This document shows positions 17,673-27,877 of a stretch of 64,000 nt of DNA, piece by piece. A model generated the notes under the pieces. It was not told the origin of the DNA. It saw nothing but the letters and a program-made list of their open reading frames with translations, and ran no database searches. The translations under genes and the position numbers were made by a program. Location: contig NZ_CP019788.1 in NCBI RefSeq assembly GCF_002022665.1, forward strand, positions 1,199,501 to 1,263,500, in the 5' to 3' direction. Position 1 is the first letter of the stretch; each line of letters begins with the position of its first letter. The stretch comes from Bartonella sp. JB63 (GTDB taxonomy: Bacteria > Pseudomonadota > Alphaproteobacteria > Rhizobiales > Rhizobiaceae).

Positions 17673-19673
17673 TTATTTTTCCTTATTAATCTTTTCAAGC
17701 TTTTCTTTAACGATCGCCACTACAGCCTCACATGTAATGCCGAAATGCCTATAGAGAGCATCACTTGGCCCACTTATCCCAAATCCCTCCATTCCAACAA
17801 ATACTCCATCGCAGCCAATAAAGCGCTCCCACCCTTGCCGAATAGCTGCTTCAACGGCAATTTTAATTGGTGCCTCACCAATTAATGCTTTTTGATATGC
17901 AGCAGATTGCTGTGCAAATAATTCAAAACAAGGAACAGAAACTACCCGTGTTGGAATCCCGCTTTCCTCTAAAACAGAATGCGCCTTCACAACTATTTCT
18001 AACTCTGAACCAGAAGCAAAAAGTGTCACTTTTGCATCATCACTGGCTGTTAATAATTCATACGCACCAAACATACAGAGATTTTCTTTTGTATATTCTT
18101 GACGCATAAGAGGTAAATTTTGCCGGCTTAAAGCCAAAGTAGAAGGTGTTTTTTTTGTTTTTAAGGCTAATTGCCAACATTCGAGTGTTTCGACAGCATC
18201 AGCTGGTCGGAAAACAAAATGATTAGGAAGCGCGCGTAATGTCGCTAAATGCTCTATCGGCTGATGCGTAGGTCCATCTTCGCCCAAACCAATTGAATCA
18301 TGGGTCATCACATAAATAACGCGCAACCCCATAAGAGATGATAAACGCATCGCAGGACGCATATAATCTGAAAAACATAAAAAGGTTCCACCATAAGGTA
18401 TGAAACCTCCATAAAGCGCAAGACCGTTCATCACTGCACTCATAGCATGTTCCCGAATTCCATAATGGAGGTAGCGGCCTGAAAAATCATTTGCAGAAAT
18501 GATTTTCATCTGACTCGTTTTTGTATTATTAGATCCTGTGAGATCAGCAGAACCACCAATGGTTTCCTGAACAGCTTCATTAATAACTTCTAATACCATT
18601 TCAGAAGCTTTACGGGTTGCAACAGCAGGACGATCAACAGCTAATTTTTGTTTATAGGTATCAATAATATCTTCAAAATTTCCGATTAGATCACCCCGCA
18701 TCAACCGATCAAACTCAGCCCGTTCTGCAACAGATAAAGAAAGCAACTTTTCTTCCCATTTCTTCCGTTTTTTTGCAGCATTCAGTCCAGCTAAACGCCA
18801 GCTATCAAGAATATCAGCTGGAATGACGAATGGTTCTTCTCCCCACCCCAAAGCTTTACGGGTTGCATCAATTTCCTCCACCCCCAAAGGAGATCCATGA
18901 ACCTTATTGGTTCCCTCTTTATTAGGAGATCCAAAACCAATTGTTGTTTTACAAGCAATCAACGTTGGTTTATCAGAAGCCTTTGCAGCTTCGATAGCAC
19001 GCACTAAAGCAGCTTGGTTGTGTCCATTTACTTTAATAGTATTCCAACCAGATGCTTTAAAACGCACTATTTGATCTGTACTATCGGTTAATGAAATAGC
19101 TCCATCGATCGAAATATCATTATCATCCCAAAACACAATCAGCTTACTGAGTTTTAAATGTCCTGCTAGGGTTATTGCTTCTTGAGAGATCCCCTCCATT
19201 AAACATCCATCCCCCACAAGAGCATAAGTATAATGATTAATCAACTCCCCAAAACGCGCGTTTAGTAAGCGTTCTCCCAGAGCCATTCCTACAGCATTAG
19301 CCAGCCCTTGTCCAAGAGGTCCAGTTGTTGTTTCAACCCCAGCCACATGTCCATATTCAGGATGACCAGCGATTCTAGACCCTATTTGGCGAAAATTGCG
19401 CAAATCCTCAAGAGAGACATCTTCATAGCCAGAAAGATACAATAAAGCATAGAGCAACATCGAACCATGCCCCGCGGATAGGACAAAGCGATCGCGGTTA
19501 GGCCAACGCGGATTCTTGGGATCATAAGCTAAAAACTTTGTGTAAAGAACAGTAACAATATCGGCCGCTCCCATTGGTAAACCAGGATGACCAGAATTGG
19601 CTTTTTCAATTGCATCAATAGCAAGAAAACGAATGGCATGAGCCATTTGATTTTGTTTTTCGTTATTTATCAT
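17673..19673 (-). CDS. tkt: Transketolase
   Basis: A thiamine-diphosphate enzyme that moves two-carbon units between sugar phosphates, linking the pentose phosphate pathway to glycolysis. The protein of about 666 residues has the N-terminal [20 protein letters not shown], the ThDP-binding [14 protein letters not shown], the pyrimidine-domain [17 protein letters not shown] and [17 protein letters not shown] 19673 is preferred; the open frame continues 14 codons upstream. First gene of a minus-strand tkt-gap-pgk-fba cluster, an arrangement reminiscent of rhizobial cbb-like operons but without RuBisCO. Confidence 0.96.
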   Translation of the reverse strand: MINNEKQNQMAHAIRFLAIDAIEKANSGHPGLPMGAADIVTVLYTKFLAYDPKNPRWPNRDRFVLSAGHGSMLLYALLYLSGYEDVSLEDLRNFRQIGSRIAGHPEYGHVAGVETTTGPLGQGLANAVGMALGERLLNARFGELINHYTYALVGDGCLMEGISQEAITLAGHLKLSKLIVFWDDNDISIDGAISLTDSTDQIVRFKASGWNTIKVNGHNQAALVRAIEAAKASDKPTLIACKTTIGFGSPNKEGTNKVHGSPLGVEEIDATRKALGWGEEPFVIPADILDSWRLAGLNAAKKRKKWEEKLLSLSVAERAEFDRLMRGDLIGNFEDIIDTYKQKLAVDRPAVATRKASEMVLEVINEAVQETIGGSADLTGSNNTKTSQMKIISANDFSGRYLHYGIREHAMSAVMNGLALYGGFIPYGGTFLCFSDYMRPAMRLSSLMGLRVIYVMTHDSIGLGEDGPTHQPIEHLATLRALPNHFVFRPADAVETLECWQLALKTKKTPSTLALSRQNLPLMRQEYTKENLCMFGAYELLTASDDAKVTLFASGSELEIVVKAHSVLEESGIPTRVVSVPCFELFAQQSAAYQKALIGEAPIKIAVEAAIRQGWERFIGCDGVFVGMEGFGISGPSDALYRHFGITCEAVVAIVKEKLEKINKEK

Positions 19674-19978
19674 GAATAATAAACCATTTTTTGTAAAATT
19701 TACTCTTAATTTCAATCATTCCCGCTGTCCTTATAGTTGATCACTAAAATACGCATATACTCGCACATATAGCTCATATAAACTAAAATATCACCCTTAC
19801 CTATCCATTATGCACACCACACTTCTGCCCATAATGTCAAATAATCCAGCTTTTAATTCACATCAATCTTCTGCCTTGCTTGCTAAAATAGCTTATATCT
19901 TTAAGATATAAAATGAATGCAAAAAAGAACATAAGTGATTCGTTTTTGCATAAAGGATGATTAAGGAATATGCTCATT

Positions 19979-20254
19979 ATGAACCAAGAGACTGCTATTT
20001 TACCACAAGCTCTAAAACAATTGGAAAAAGCACTCAGAAATTTAGAAATGGCTGTTATCAATCATAATGCTATTATTGACAAAAACAACGAATGGGAAGA
20101 AGAAATTCAACGAATGAATGCTGATCGTAGTCGTCTGGCTCAAGAACTTGATAAAGCCGAAGCGCACACAGAACGATTAACCTTAGTCAACAAAGATGTT
20201 TCCAAACGACTCATTAAAGCTATGGAAACAATTCGCATTGTAGTTGACCGATAA
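19979..20254 (+). CDS. DUF4164 coiled-coil protein upstream of zapA
   Basis: A small helical protein of about 91 residues (QALKQLEKALRNLEMAV, ADRSRLAQELDKAEAHTERL, RLIKAMETIRIVVDR). This is the family usually encoded just before zapA in Rhizobiales and annotated DUF4164. The whole sequence is heptad-like, so a coiled-coil role in the division apparatus is plausible but untested. The second ATG (19979) fits the AAGGA ribosome binding site better than the ATG at 19970, which is only about three bases from it. zapA begins 12 bases after its stop. Confidence 0.8.
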   Translation: MNQETAILPQALKQLEKALRNLEMAVINHNAIIDKNNEWEEEIQRMNADRSRLAQELDKAEAHTERLTLVNKDVSKRLIKAMETIRIVVDR

Positions 20255-20266
20255 AGGTTTAAGCAG

Positions 20267-20632
20267 ATGGAAACTGTTTCAATCACTATCGATGGAAAAA
20301 TTTATCGTATGGCTTGCGATGCAGGGCAAGAAGAGTATCTCATTCAGCTTGCTGCTAAATTGGATCAATATATCGCACATTTGAAAAAAAAATTTGGTGA
20401 AATTGGTGATCAGCGTCTTTCCATTATGGCTGGCATTATGATTATGGATGAAATGGAAGAAATAAAGCGAGAAAACAAAAAATTACAAGAAAGCTACGCA
20501 GCTCTTCTCCAACAACATGATAAAAGAGACTACATGATGAGTCAAGTTGTAACAGAAACAACAAAGAGAATTGAAAAGATTACCCAGCAATTACTCAAAG
20601 AAAATGAGGATAATACTGCTCTGCAGGAATAA
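20267..20632 (+). CDS. zapA: Cell division protein ZapA
   Basis: ZapA binds and bundles FtsZ filaments at midcell. The 121-residue protein opens with the family pattern VSITIDGKIYRMACDAGQEE and continues with LIQLAAKLDQYIAHLKKKFG, then SIMAGIMIMDEMEE and a C-terminal coiled coil. AAAGG precedes the ATG with good spacing. Encoded directly behind the DUF4164 gene, the standard Rhizobiales pair. The convergent DUF1036 gene ends about 50 bases downstream, leaving no room for a 6S RNA gene at the place where ssrS often lies. Confidence 0.92.
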   Translation: METVSITIDGKIYRMACDAGQEEYLIQLAAKLDQYIAHLKKKFGEIGDQRLSIMAGIMIMDEMEEIKRENKKLQESYAALLQQHDKRDYMMSQVVTETTKRIEKITQQLLKENEDNTALQE

Positions 20633-20685
20633 AGATAAATTTGTCTTAATCTTTAAAAGATTTCCATTTTCTCTAATAACATGTC

Positions 20686-21240
20686 TTACGATGATGATTT
20701 TGAAAATCGAAACGTTGGAACAGGAATGGACTTGGATATAGAATTAGGCTCAGCAGGAGGTGCGAGCGTAGGTGCAGATGTAGCCTTCGATACAGAGGTA
20801 CTCGGGGCCACTGTTGAATCGTGCAATACGGGTTTATCGGTCAACTGTACCATCCAGTTGGTTTGATCACCAGTATCAATTTCTTCAAACTTAGCTTTTT
20901 GAAACCCTCTCACAAAACAATTATGAATCCCTTCAATCGTAAATTGACTATCTTGCACACACATCATAACTGTCCCTACCCCACTTCCTTTTTTCCGAGT
21001 ATTTTCGACATATAAATAATAAAATCGTGATACAAGGGGACCATCGATCAAGGTTCTACACTCTGTTGTTGGAACAATCCACCACCCTTCACTAACCCAG
21101 TTTGAGACCGTACGATAGCCAATAGCAATGCCAACAGGCTCTTGCGTTGTATTACAAACCCGAAAATCGGCTTTTGCACACTCAAAAGCAAAGAACAAAA
21201 CAAGAACATTTAAGAATAAAATTCTAAGTCCTTTTAGCAT
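20686..21240 (-). CDS. DUF1036 exported protein
   Basis: A 184-residue protein with a signal peptide (LRILFLNVLVLFFAFECAKA). The DUF1036 domain follows: FRVCNTTQEPVGIAIGYR, then GWWIVPTTECRTLIDGPL, YYLYVENTR and a Cys-rich end (MMCVQDSQFTI, HNCFVRGFQKAKFEEIDTG). The C-terminal 50 residues are Pro/Ser/Thr/Ala-rich and low in complexity. DUF1036 proteins are periplasmic alphaproteobacterial proteins of unknown role. The gene converges on zapA. Confidence 0.82.
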   Translation of the reverse strand: MLKGLRILFLNVLVLFFAFECAKADFRVCNTTQEPVGIAIGYRTVSNWVSEGWWIVPTTECRTLIDGPLVSRFYYLYVENTRKKGSGVGTVMMCVQDSQFTIEGIHNCFVRGFQKAKFEEIDTGDQTNWMVQLTDKPVLHDSTVAPSTSVSKATSAPTLAPPAEPNSISKSIPVPTFRFSKSSS

Positions 21241-21552
21241 AATTCTTGCTCATTGTGTTGTTTTTGTATTGTTTTTTAAACCCCATAAGTTCCATTTCCT
21301 AAAGTAAGCATTTAAAATAAAATATTCATTTCTTTTCTCTTTTTTCAAAACCATTGCACCCTATATATTGCTTCGCATATCTTTCCCACTTTTTGATATC
21401 TTTTTGCCAATGTAGACAGTTTATTTATAAAAAAAATTTAAAGTCAATGTGTAAAAAAAAATGTAAAGCTTGACTCTTTACCCATTCTTAAGGCATCCCC
21501 AATAATGGCTTATTATAAAAAACCAACAAATAATATATTCGGAGAAAATACG

Positions 21553-21810
21553 ATGAGCGATGTGATTGATACCACACAAGCTATATCCGTCAATCAACTG
21601 CGTAGTTTTATCGAACGAATTGAACGATTAGAAGAAGAAAAAAAAACCATTTCTGATGATATTAAAGATGTGTATACAGAGCTTAAAAGCTCTGGTTTTG
21701 ATAGTAAAGCAGTCCGCAGCATTATAAGACTCCGCAAGAAAGAAGATCATAAACGGATTGAAGAAGAAGCAGTCATCCAACTTTATAAAAACGCCTTGGG
21801 GATGAATTAA
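21553..21810 (+). CDS. gapR: GapR-family (DUF2312) nucleoid-associated protein
   Basis: GapR binds AT-rich, overtwisted DNA in Caulobacter and relatives and supports replication and chromosome segregation. The 85-residue product, [20 protein letters not shown] followed by [20 protein letters not shown] and IIRLRK, is a close family match. ATG 21553 has GGAG nine bases upstream; a longer frame from 21505 adds 16 residues with no family match. The stop overlaps the convergent stop codon of the ABC-F gene by three bases. Confidence 0.88.
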   Translation: MSDVIDTTQAISVNQLRSFIERIERLEEEKKTISDDIKDVYTELKSSGFDSKAVRSIIRLRKKEDHKRIEEEAVIQLYKNALGMN

Positions 21811-23633
21811 TTCACAGTGTGTTTTTGTTCTATTTCTTCACGTAAAAGTTCAAGCTCTAACCATTCTTCTTCTTTTTGTGCACAGAGTTTTTTCTTTTTT
21901 TCTAGATCTATAGATAAATTTTCAAAACGATTTTTATCACAACAATAGAGCGCTGGATTAGAGAGAGAATTTTCAATTTCCTTGATTTCATTCTGCAACG
22001 TAGCAATCTGCTCCGGTAATTTTTCCAAAGCATATGTTTGCTTATAGGATAATTTACGCGATGTTTTTCCTGTACGGAACGATGTCCGTTTTGTCTGCTC
22101 GCGTGTTATTATTGGCTTTTGCGATTCTTTACACAAAGAAAGTGCAGCTTTTTTTATTTGAGCTTCCATATCACTATATCCCCCAGCATAGACAATCCAA
22201 TGTCCATCTCCCTGAGGGGCTAATATATGTGTCACTGTTCGATCTAAAAAATCTCTATCGTGACTTACCAGCAAAACTGTTCCAGGAAAATCAGCAATAA
22301 ATTCTTGCAAAAGGTCAAGCGTTTCAATATCAAGATCATTGGTGGGTTCATCTAAAATTAAAAAATTTGCAGACTGAGATAAAAGACGTGCCAACATTAA
22401 ACGGGCTCTTTCTCCACCTGACAATTCCTTCAAAGGCGTACGCGCTTGTTCTGGTAAAAACAAAAAATCTTTCATATAAGAAACAACATGTTTCTCTTGC
22501 CCATTAATCAAAAGAGTATCTCCCCTGCCTCCTGTTAAATAATGCGCTAACGTTTCCTCTTCATTAACAGTACGCTGTTGATCAAGCAGAGCCATTGATA
22601 GATTATATCCTCGCTTTATGATTCCATGATCTGCAGCCTCCTGCCCTATCAAAACAGAAAGCAGTGTTGTTTTTCCAATACCATTTCGGCCAATCAAGCC
22701 TACCCTATCCCCCCGTTGAAGACGCCACGAAAAATCTTTGATAAGGATACGATCACCATAAGACTTTGAAATCTTCTTAGCTTCCAAAACAAGTTGCCCA
22801 GATTCCTGATTTTTAGACGCCTCAAACGAGGTATTTCCTAACGGCCCTTTATAGGTTTGAGAACGTTGACGCAATTCCTTTAACGCCCCCAAACGCCTTA
22901 TATTACGCTTGCGCCGTGCAGTGACTCCATAACGCAACCATTGTTCTTCTCGTTCAATCTGACGGTCCAATTTATGTTGATCACGGGCTTCTTCTTCAAG
23001 CAGCTTATCTCGCCATTTTTCAAATTCAGAAAAAGGTTTTTCAACTCTTTTAGCTGTGCCTCTATCGATCCAAACCGTTGAACGCGTCACCTTTTCCAAA
23101 AATCTCCGATCATGCGAAATAACTACAATCGCTGACCGCAAAGAACACAACATTCCCTCCAGCCATTCAATTGTTGGTAAATCAAGATGATTGGTTGGTT
23201 CATCCAACAACAAAATATCTGGTTGTACGACAATTGCCCGTAATAATGAAAGACGTCGTTTTTCTCCTCCAGAAAGAGTCTCTGACTTTTCTGTGCCTGA
23301 AAAACCGAAATTTTCCAAAAGATTTTTTACCCATCGTTTATCATGAGTATTACTTAAACTAGCTTGTAGATAAACATTAACATCATCAAATCCTGAAAAA
23401 TCAGGATTTTGCGGGACATAATGCAATACAGCCCGAGGGTGGCGAAAAATTTCACCTCCACTCGGTTCTAATAATCCAGCAGCAATTTTTAAAAGCGTCG
23501 ATTTTCCACATCCATTACGACCCACAAGGGCTATACGCTCACCCTGACCAATTGATAAACTTACCTGGTTGAGTAAGGGATGTCCTCCAAAAGTTAAGAA
23601 AATACGATCAAGCCGCAGAAGTGGGACAACCAT
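21807..23633 (-). CDS. uup: ABC-F family ATPase, Uup type
   Basis: A soluble 608-residue protein with two ABC ATPase domains and no membrane segments. Walker A motifs are GRNGCGKST and GRNGIGKTT; signature motifs are [11 protein letters not shown] and [11 protein letters not shown]; Walker B motifs are [12 protein letters not shown] and [14 protein letters not shown]-terminal coiled coil of about 80 residues ([16 protein letters not shown]) is the mark of the Uup subgroup. Uup-type proteins act on ribosomes or in DNA recombination intermediates. It overlaps gapR tail to tail. Confidence 0.9.
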   Translation of the reverse strand: MVVPLLRLDRIFLTFGGHPLLNQVSLSIGQGERIALVGRNGCGKSTLLKIAAGLLEPSGGEIFRHPRAVLHYVPQNPDFSGFDDVNVYLQASLSNTHDKRWVKNLLENFGFSGTEKSETLSGGEKRRLSLLRAIVVQPDILLLDEPTNHLDLPTIEWLEGMLCSLRSAIVVISHDRRFLEKVTRSTVWIDRGTAKRVEKPFSEFEKWRDKLLEEEARDQHKLDRQIEREEQWLRYGVTARRKRNIRRLGALKELRQRSQTYKGPLGNTSFEASKNQESGQLVLEAKKISKSYGDRILIKDFSWRLQRGDRVGLIGRNGIGKTTLLSVLIGQEAADHGIIKRGYNLSMALLDQQRTVNEEETLAHYLTGGRGDTLLINGQEKHVVSYMKDFLFLPEQARTPLKELSGGERARLMLARLLSQSANFLILDEPTNDLDIETLDLLQEFIADFPGTVLLVSHDRDFLDRTVTHILAPQGDGHWIVYAGGYSDMEAQIKKAALSLCKESQKPIITREQTKRTSFRTGKTSRKLSYKQTYALEKLPEQIATLQNEIKEIENSLSNPALYCCDKNRFENLSIDLEKKKKLCAQKEEEWLELELLREEIEQKHTVN

Positions 23634-23641
23634 TCAAATTA

Positions 23642-24019
23642 TTAACGGCAAGGAGCCTGGTAAAGTTTCCCTCTCTTATCAGTATAAGTACACAATTGTG
23701 GTTCTTGAGAAGGACAAGGCGCTTTATACACACCTCCTTTTCCATCACTGTAAGTGCATAAGGTAGACTGCTGAATCACCTTTTTTTGATTTTTTCTTTG
23801 CACTGCTGAAACACCTGTCACAGTTCCCGCAATAGCACCAACGGCTGCACCTGTTGCTGCTGCCCCAACTGTTCCACCACCAATTGCTGAACCTGCTAGA
23901 GCGCCCAATGCAGCACCACCAACACCATATTCTGTAATTTTTCGCTCAGAAACTGTACAAGCGGTTGAACTCAAACCAACAACTGCAATAACTGCCATTG
24001 TCAAAATCGGTTTTAACAT
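23642..24019 (-). CDS. Glycine-zipper outer-membrane lipoprotein
   Basis: A 125-residue lipoprotein. The lipobox is LSSTAC with the lipidated Cys21. A glycine-zipper membrane-spanning segment follows (GVGGAALGALAGSAIGGG, then GAAATGAAVGAIAGTVTGV). The C-terminus has two copies of a short motif, (L)CTY(S/T)D(G/K)(K/R)G(G/K)(V/L)Y(K/Q)APC, at about residues 87-101 and 109-124. AAAGGG precedes the ATG. Such proteins resemble the SlyB/OmpA-like zipper lipoproteins of the cell envelope; the specific role is unknown. Confidence 0.78.
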   Translation of the reverse strand: MLKPILTMAVIAVVGLSSTACTVSERKITEYGVGGAALGALAGSAIGGGTVGAAATGAAVGAIAGTVTGVSAVQRKNQKKVIQQSTLCTYSDGKGGVYKAPCPSQEPQLCTYTDKRGKLYQAPCR

Positions 24020-24126
24020 ATTAGACCCTTTCTCTACTTTAAAAGACTACAATCATGTCATACCATTATATTAGTCTTCGTGCTCTTTCTACTCCTGTTT
24101 CTTTATTTCTATACATACAAAGAACT

Positions 24127-24783
24127 TTATGGAACAGATACAGACGCTAATAATATAGCTTTACCAGAACCCAAATAACAATAAAAAGTTCCACAAATAC
24201 GGTTAGAGAGTGTTAAAGAAGACCCAAAAGGAATATTTTTGTTTAACAATGGCCATTTAACCCCTGACATTGTTAAACCTTGTAAATCAGAAAATCCAAT
24301 AATACTAAACAAGCATCCATCCGGTAAATCACAAGAAAAAACTGGCAAATTAGCAGAAAAAGACTGTGGCAAAATCGGCCATCCTTCCTCATGACCACTG
24401 GTCAATAACACTGAAACGCCTTTCTCTGCCAGAGCAATTGCTTGAGTCATATGAGATAAAGTATGATCACTTCTTTTTCCACCAAAAGCACCACATAAAA
24501 TAAGCCGTTGAGCACCTTCTTGCAAAGCACGCTCACAAGCCAACGCGCTATCAGTTGCATCTTTATCAGAAGGAAAAAATTCCTGTGAAATATGACTATA
24601 TTTCTGCAGTAAGTTCTCATTAGAAGAATCAAAATCTCCTAACCATAATTCCGGCATAACACATAATGACTCAGCATGACGTATCCCACCATCAGCAGCA
24701 ATCACACGACTATTATGAATTTGGTTATGCAAACGTTGCGTAACGCAAATATCTCCATTTAACAATATTGTAAATGTTTTCAT
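24127..24783 (-). CDS. Thiamine pyrophosphokinase
   Basis: Converts thiamine and ATP to thiamine pyrophosphate. The 218-residue protein carries the family motifs VIAADGGIRHAE, LWLGDFDSS, FPSDKDATDSALACERAL and LCGAFGGKRSDHTLSH, which line the catalytic site. This would serve transketolase and other ThDP enzymes. Together with the ThiE-like gene at the window start it is the second thiamine-related gene, though they are not linked. No TPP riboswitch was found upstream. Confidence 0.88.
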   Translation of the reverse strand: MKTFTILLNGDICVTQRLHNQIHNSRVIAADGGIRHAESLCVMPELWLGDFDSSNENLLQKYSHISQEFFPSDKDATDSALACERALQEGAQRLILCGAFGGKRSDHTLSHMTQAIALAEKGVSVLLTSGHEEGWPILPQSFSANLPVFSCDLPDGCLFSIIGFSDLQGLTMSGVKWPLLNKNIPFGSSLTLSNRICGTFYCYLGSGKAILLASVSVP

Positions 24784-24920
24784 ACCATATTATGCCTTTT
24801 ATAAAGCGCTTTTTGATATATTATCGCTATAGATTATAATTATGAAGGTTCCTAAAGATCCCTAATAAAATTTTTACGTATAAAATGCATACAAAATTTT
24901 AAAGCTAAAATAACAAGAAA

Positions 24921-26435
24921 ATGAGAAATGCAATGATTCGAGGGTTCAGATTTTTCCAAAAGAACTTTTTTTCTTACCACAAAATCTACAGAATATCTCT
25001 CGTAAGCCTCTTCCTTTTCCTTGTGGCATGCCAAACAGAATTTAAACGGAATGGTCGCTTCCATCCTTCAGACTTCCCTATAAGGCCCACCGATACCAAC
25101 AATAATAACGTCTATGCCACATTGAGTGCTGCACAACATCCTCGCATCTTACAAATCTATGGCAATGAATATAATAATCCAAAACTCGAGCGTATGTTAG
25201 CAAAAATTATAGGAAAACTTGTTGCCGTCTCACACAATCCTAATAAAACTTATCATGTCACAATTTTAAACTCAGCCCATGTGAATGCATTTTCTTTACC
25301 AGGTGGTTATATTTATGTGACTCGTGGAATGCTGGCCCTGGCCAATGACTCTTCAGAAGTCGCAGCTGTGTTAGCTCATGAAATAGCGCATATCACAGCC
25401 AATCATGGTATTTTACGCTTACAAAAAAAGGCAGAATTAAATCACACAACCAGCACTTCCTCCCATGTTGAATTATCCTCTAAAGAAAAATTAAATAACA
25501 CTGTACAAAACCAACAAACCCTAGCTCAATTTTCAAGGAACCAGGAGCTTGAAGCTGACGCCATTGGAATTGAAATGCTCAATCATGCTGGATATGATCC
25601 ATTTGCTTCTTCACGTTTTCTGCAATCAATGGAAGCCTATAGAGCTTTTCGCAACATATCAAAAGCTACCAACGATTCATTAGACTTTTTAGCAAACCAC
25701 CCAACAACCCCACAGCGGATTCGTCTTGCTATCAATAAAGCGCGTACAATCAGCAAATCTGATCCTAATACTAAAAACATCGACCGCGATACTTTTCTTA
25801 ACAGCATCGATAACATGATTTTTGGAGACAGCCCTGACATAGGATATATGAGAGAAAACAAATTTGTTCATCCCAAATGGAGCGTCACTTTTTCCGTCCC
25901 AACCAATTTTACAATAGACAATTCTTCCCATGCTTTCATCGCAAGCAGTCCAGAAAAAATTGCAATTCGTTTTGATACTGTCCCCTTTCCCACCAACATG
26001 TCTGCAAGCGCTTATTTGAAAAGCGGCTGGGTTGCTGGACTTGATATGTCCTCTGTACATACCATAACAATTCAAAGCTTACCTGCAGCCCAAGCCTATG
26101 CAAGCAACGAACAATGGCAATTTAATATAGTTGTTATTCCCATAAAGAATCATGTCTTCCGCTTTTTAACAGCTGCTCCTCACCATTCCAAAAATTTTGA
26201 GGCCATCGCCCAAAATACAGCACAAAGTTTTCGCCTCCTTTCTCCTCAAGAATTGAGAAAGTTCCCTCCTTTAAAGATTCGTGTCATCAGTGTTCAACAG
26301 AAAGATACGATTTTAAGCCTTTCGGATAAAATGCAAGATACGCTACATAAAGAAAAACTCTTTCGTCTGATTAATGGACTTTCACCCACGCAGACTCTTC
26401 TTGAAGGATCACGGGTTAAAATTATTTCTGAATAA
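24921..26435 (+). CDS. M48-family metalloprotease lipoprotein with C-terminal LysM-like region
   Basis: A 504-residue exported zinc protease. A hydrophobic N-terminal segment ends in FLVAC (Cys37), a probable lipobox. The M48 catalytic domain contains FSLPGGYIYVTRGMLAL and the zinc motif HEIAH at 153-157, followed by the downstream glutamate in NQELEADAIGIEML. The C-terminal part ends in a segment that resembles LysM (ISVQQKDTILSLSDKM). Related BepA/YfgC-type proteins handle outer-membrane protein quality control. ATG 24921 and ATG 24933 are both possible starts. Confidence 0.87.
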   Translation: MRNAMIRGFRFFQKNFFSYHKIYRISLVSLFLFLVACQTEFKRNGRFHPSDFPIRPTDTNNNNVYATLSAAQHPRILQIYGNEYNNPKLERMLAKIIGKLVAVSHNPNKTYHVTILNSAHVNAFSLPGGYIYVTRGMLALANDSSEVAAVLAHEIAHITANHGILRLQKKAELNHTTSTSSHVELSSKEKLNNTVQNQQTLAQFSRNQELEADAIGIEMLNHAGYDPFASSRFLQSMEAYRAFRNISKATNDSLDFLANHPTTPQRIRLAINKARTISKSDPNTKNIDRDTFLNSIDNMIFGDSPDIGYMRENKFVHPKWSVTFSVPTNFTIDNSSHAFIASSPEKIAIRFDTVPFPTNMSASAYLKSGWVAGLDMSSVHTITIQSLPAAQAYASNEQWQFNIVVIPIKNHVFRFLTAAPHHSKNFEAIAQNTAQSFRLLSPQELRKFPPLKIRVISVQQKDTILSLSDKMQDTLHKEKLFRLINGLSPTQTLLEGSRVKIISE

Positions 26436-26506
26436 ATTCAGAGTGATACTTTTTGCCCCCTGACTAACAATATAATTTCGATTTTTTTCAAAAAAACACT
26501 CAATAT

Positions 26507-27418
26507 TTATACTTCATAAACCTCCGCTGGATTTACTGTTAAAAGAGCACAACGAAGTTTTTGCAAAGCCCGCGCTTCAATTTGACGTACACGTTCCTTT
26601 GAAATTCCTAATTTTTGGCCAAGCATTTCTAAGGTTGCCCCCTCTTCATTTAAGCGACGGAAACGAATAATTTCCAGTTCTCGTTCATTGAGAATTTTTA
26701 AAGCCTCATAAAGCCATTTTGTCCGCCGTTGCCCATCAATTACTTGCTCAATCACGGCATCGGGAAGAGGATGATCATCCACTAAAGAATCCATTTTAGA
26801 AATTGGATTTTCACCATTATCAGAAACAGAAAGACTTAATGAATTATCTGTCCCAGAAAAACGGAAATCCATTTTTTCAACATCACTTACTGAAACCCCA
26901 AGTTTTTCAGAAATGGTGCGAAAAATTTCTTGTTTGGTCAAGGCATTATCATCTTGAGCTAATTTAGCGCGCAAACGCCGAAGATTAAAAAAGAGTGCTT
27001 TTTGCGAAGAACTCGTTCCCCCCCGCACAATTGACCAATTTCTTAAAATATAATCTTGAATAGAAGCCCTTATCCACCAGGTTGCATAGGTTGAAAAACG
27101 AACTTCACGATTAGGATCAAAACGCGCAGCAGCTTCTAAAAGCCCAACATATCCTTCTTGGACCAAGTCCCCTAAAGGCATTTTAAAACGTTTAAAACGA
27201 CTAGCAATTGAAATAACCAAACGCATATGAGCTGCTGCAATTTGGTGCATAGCATCATCATCACGTTTATCTTTCCATCGCAACGCTAAATCATACTCCT
27301 TTTTTCGTTCAAGATATGGCGCTTGCATTGCAGAACGCATCATATCAGGTCTCAGACTTTTATCAGCATCGTTATAATTTTTACTGTTTTTATACACAGC
27401 GTGTGAATGACTACTCAT
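26507..27418 (-). CDS. rpoH2: RNA polymerase sigma-32 factor, RpoH2 type
   Basis: Heat-shock or stress sigma factor of the sigma-70 family, 303 residues. Region 2 reads DLVQEGYVGLLEAAARFDP and FSTYATWWIRASIQDYILRN. The RpoH box region is NWSIVRGGTSSSQKALFFNL. Region 4.2 is LEMLGQKLGISKERVRQIEA. The G-G-T-S-S-S variant after SIVR points to the rhizobial RpoH2 paralogue, linked there to oxidative and envelope stress rather than classical heat shock. AAGGG precedes the ATG. An inverted repeat lies upstream at 27486-27523. Confidence 0.88.
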   Translation of the reverse strand: MSSHSHAVYKNSKNYNDADKSLRPDMMRSAMQAPYLERKKEYDLALRWKDKRDDDAMHQIAAAHMRLVISIASRFKRFKMPLGDLVQEGYVGLLEAAARFDPNREVRFSTYATWWIRASIQDYILRNWSIVRGGTSSSQKALFFNLRRLRAKLAQDDNALTKQEIFRTISEKLGVSVSDVEKMDFRFSGTDNSLSLSVSDNGENPISKMDSLVDDHPLPDAVIEQVIDGQRRTKWLYEALKILNERELEIIRFRRLNEEGATLEMLGQKLGISKERVRQIEARALQKLRCALLTVNPAEVYEV

Positions 27419-27485
27419 AATAATCCCTTGCGACTAAAATTATTTTCAAGTTTTTTAACAACGGCATCATTTTTTCTTTTAATAA

Positions 27486-27523
27486 ACGTTAAAGTTGTTT
27501 TTTCATATAAACTACTTTAACGT
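27486..27523. promoter_or_regulatory. Perfect 10-bp inverted repeat upstream of rpoH2
   Basis: ACGTTAAAGT (27486-27495) and ACTTTAACGT (27514-27523) form a perfect dyad with an 18-base AT-rich spacer. It lies 68-105 bases upstream of the rpoH2 start in a 459-base gap between divergent genes, otherwise without features. It could be an operator or a hairpin in the rpoH2 leader. I could not match a known regulator or the alphaproteobacterial RpoE promoter consensus. Confidence 0.45.
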
Positions 27524-27877
27524 GTATTTTTACAATCGCAATTGTTTTTTTACTTTGACCCCAAAACTTATTATAAAAAGACAAAAATTTATCTCTTTAC
27601 GCATAGGTTTTCACACAGCAAATGACCACATCTGCTTGTTTCTAACAGCACAATCAAATAAACAGAAAAAATCAAAAAGAACAAATAAAAGATAAATTAC
27701 TGTCTTCTGTTATTCACTTTACTATAAAATAAAGGAAAAATTTTAGCGTAAAATCTCTTAATTGCAACTAAAAGTTGTATATCTACATTCATGAAAAAAA
27801 ATATCCAAGATTAAAATACTTGCAAAAGACGACAAGAACACATTGAAGCAAGTACAGTAAACATGCTAAAATAAAGA

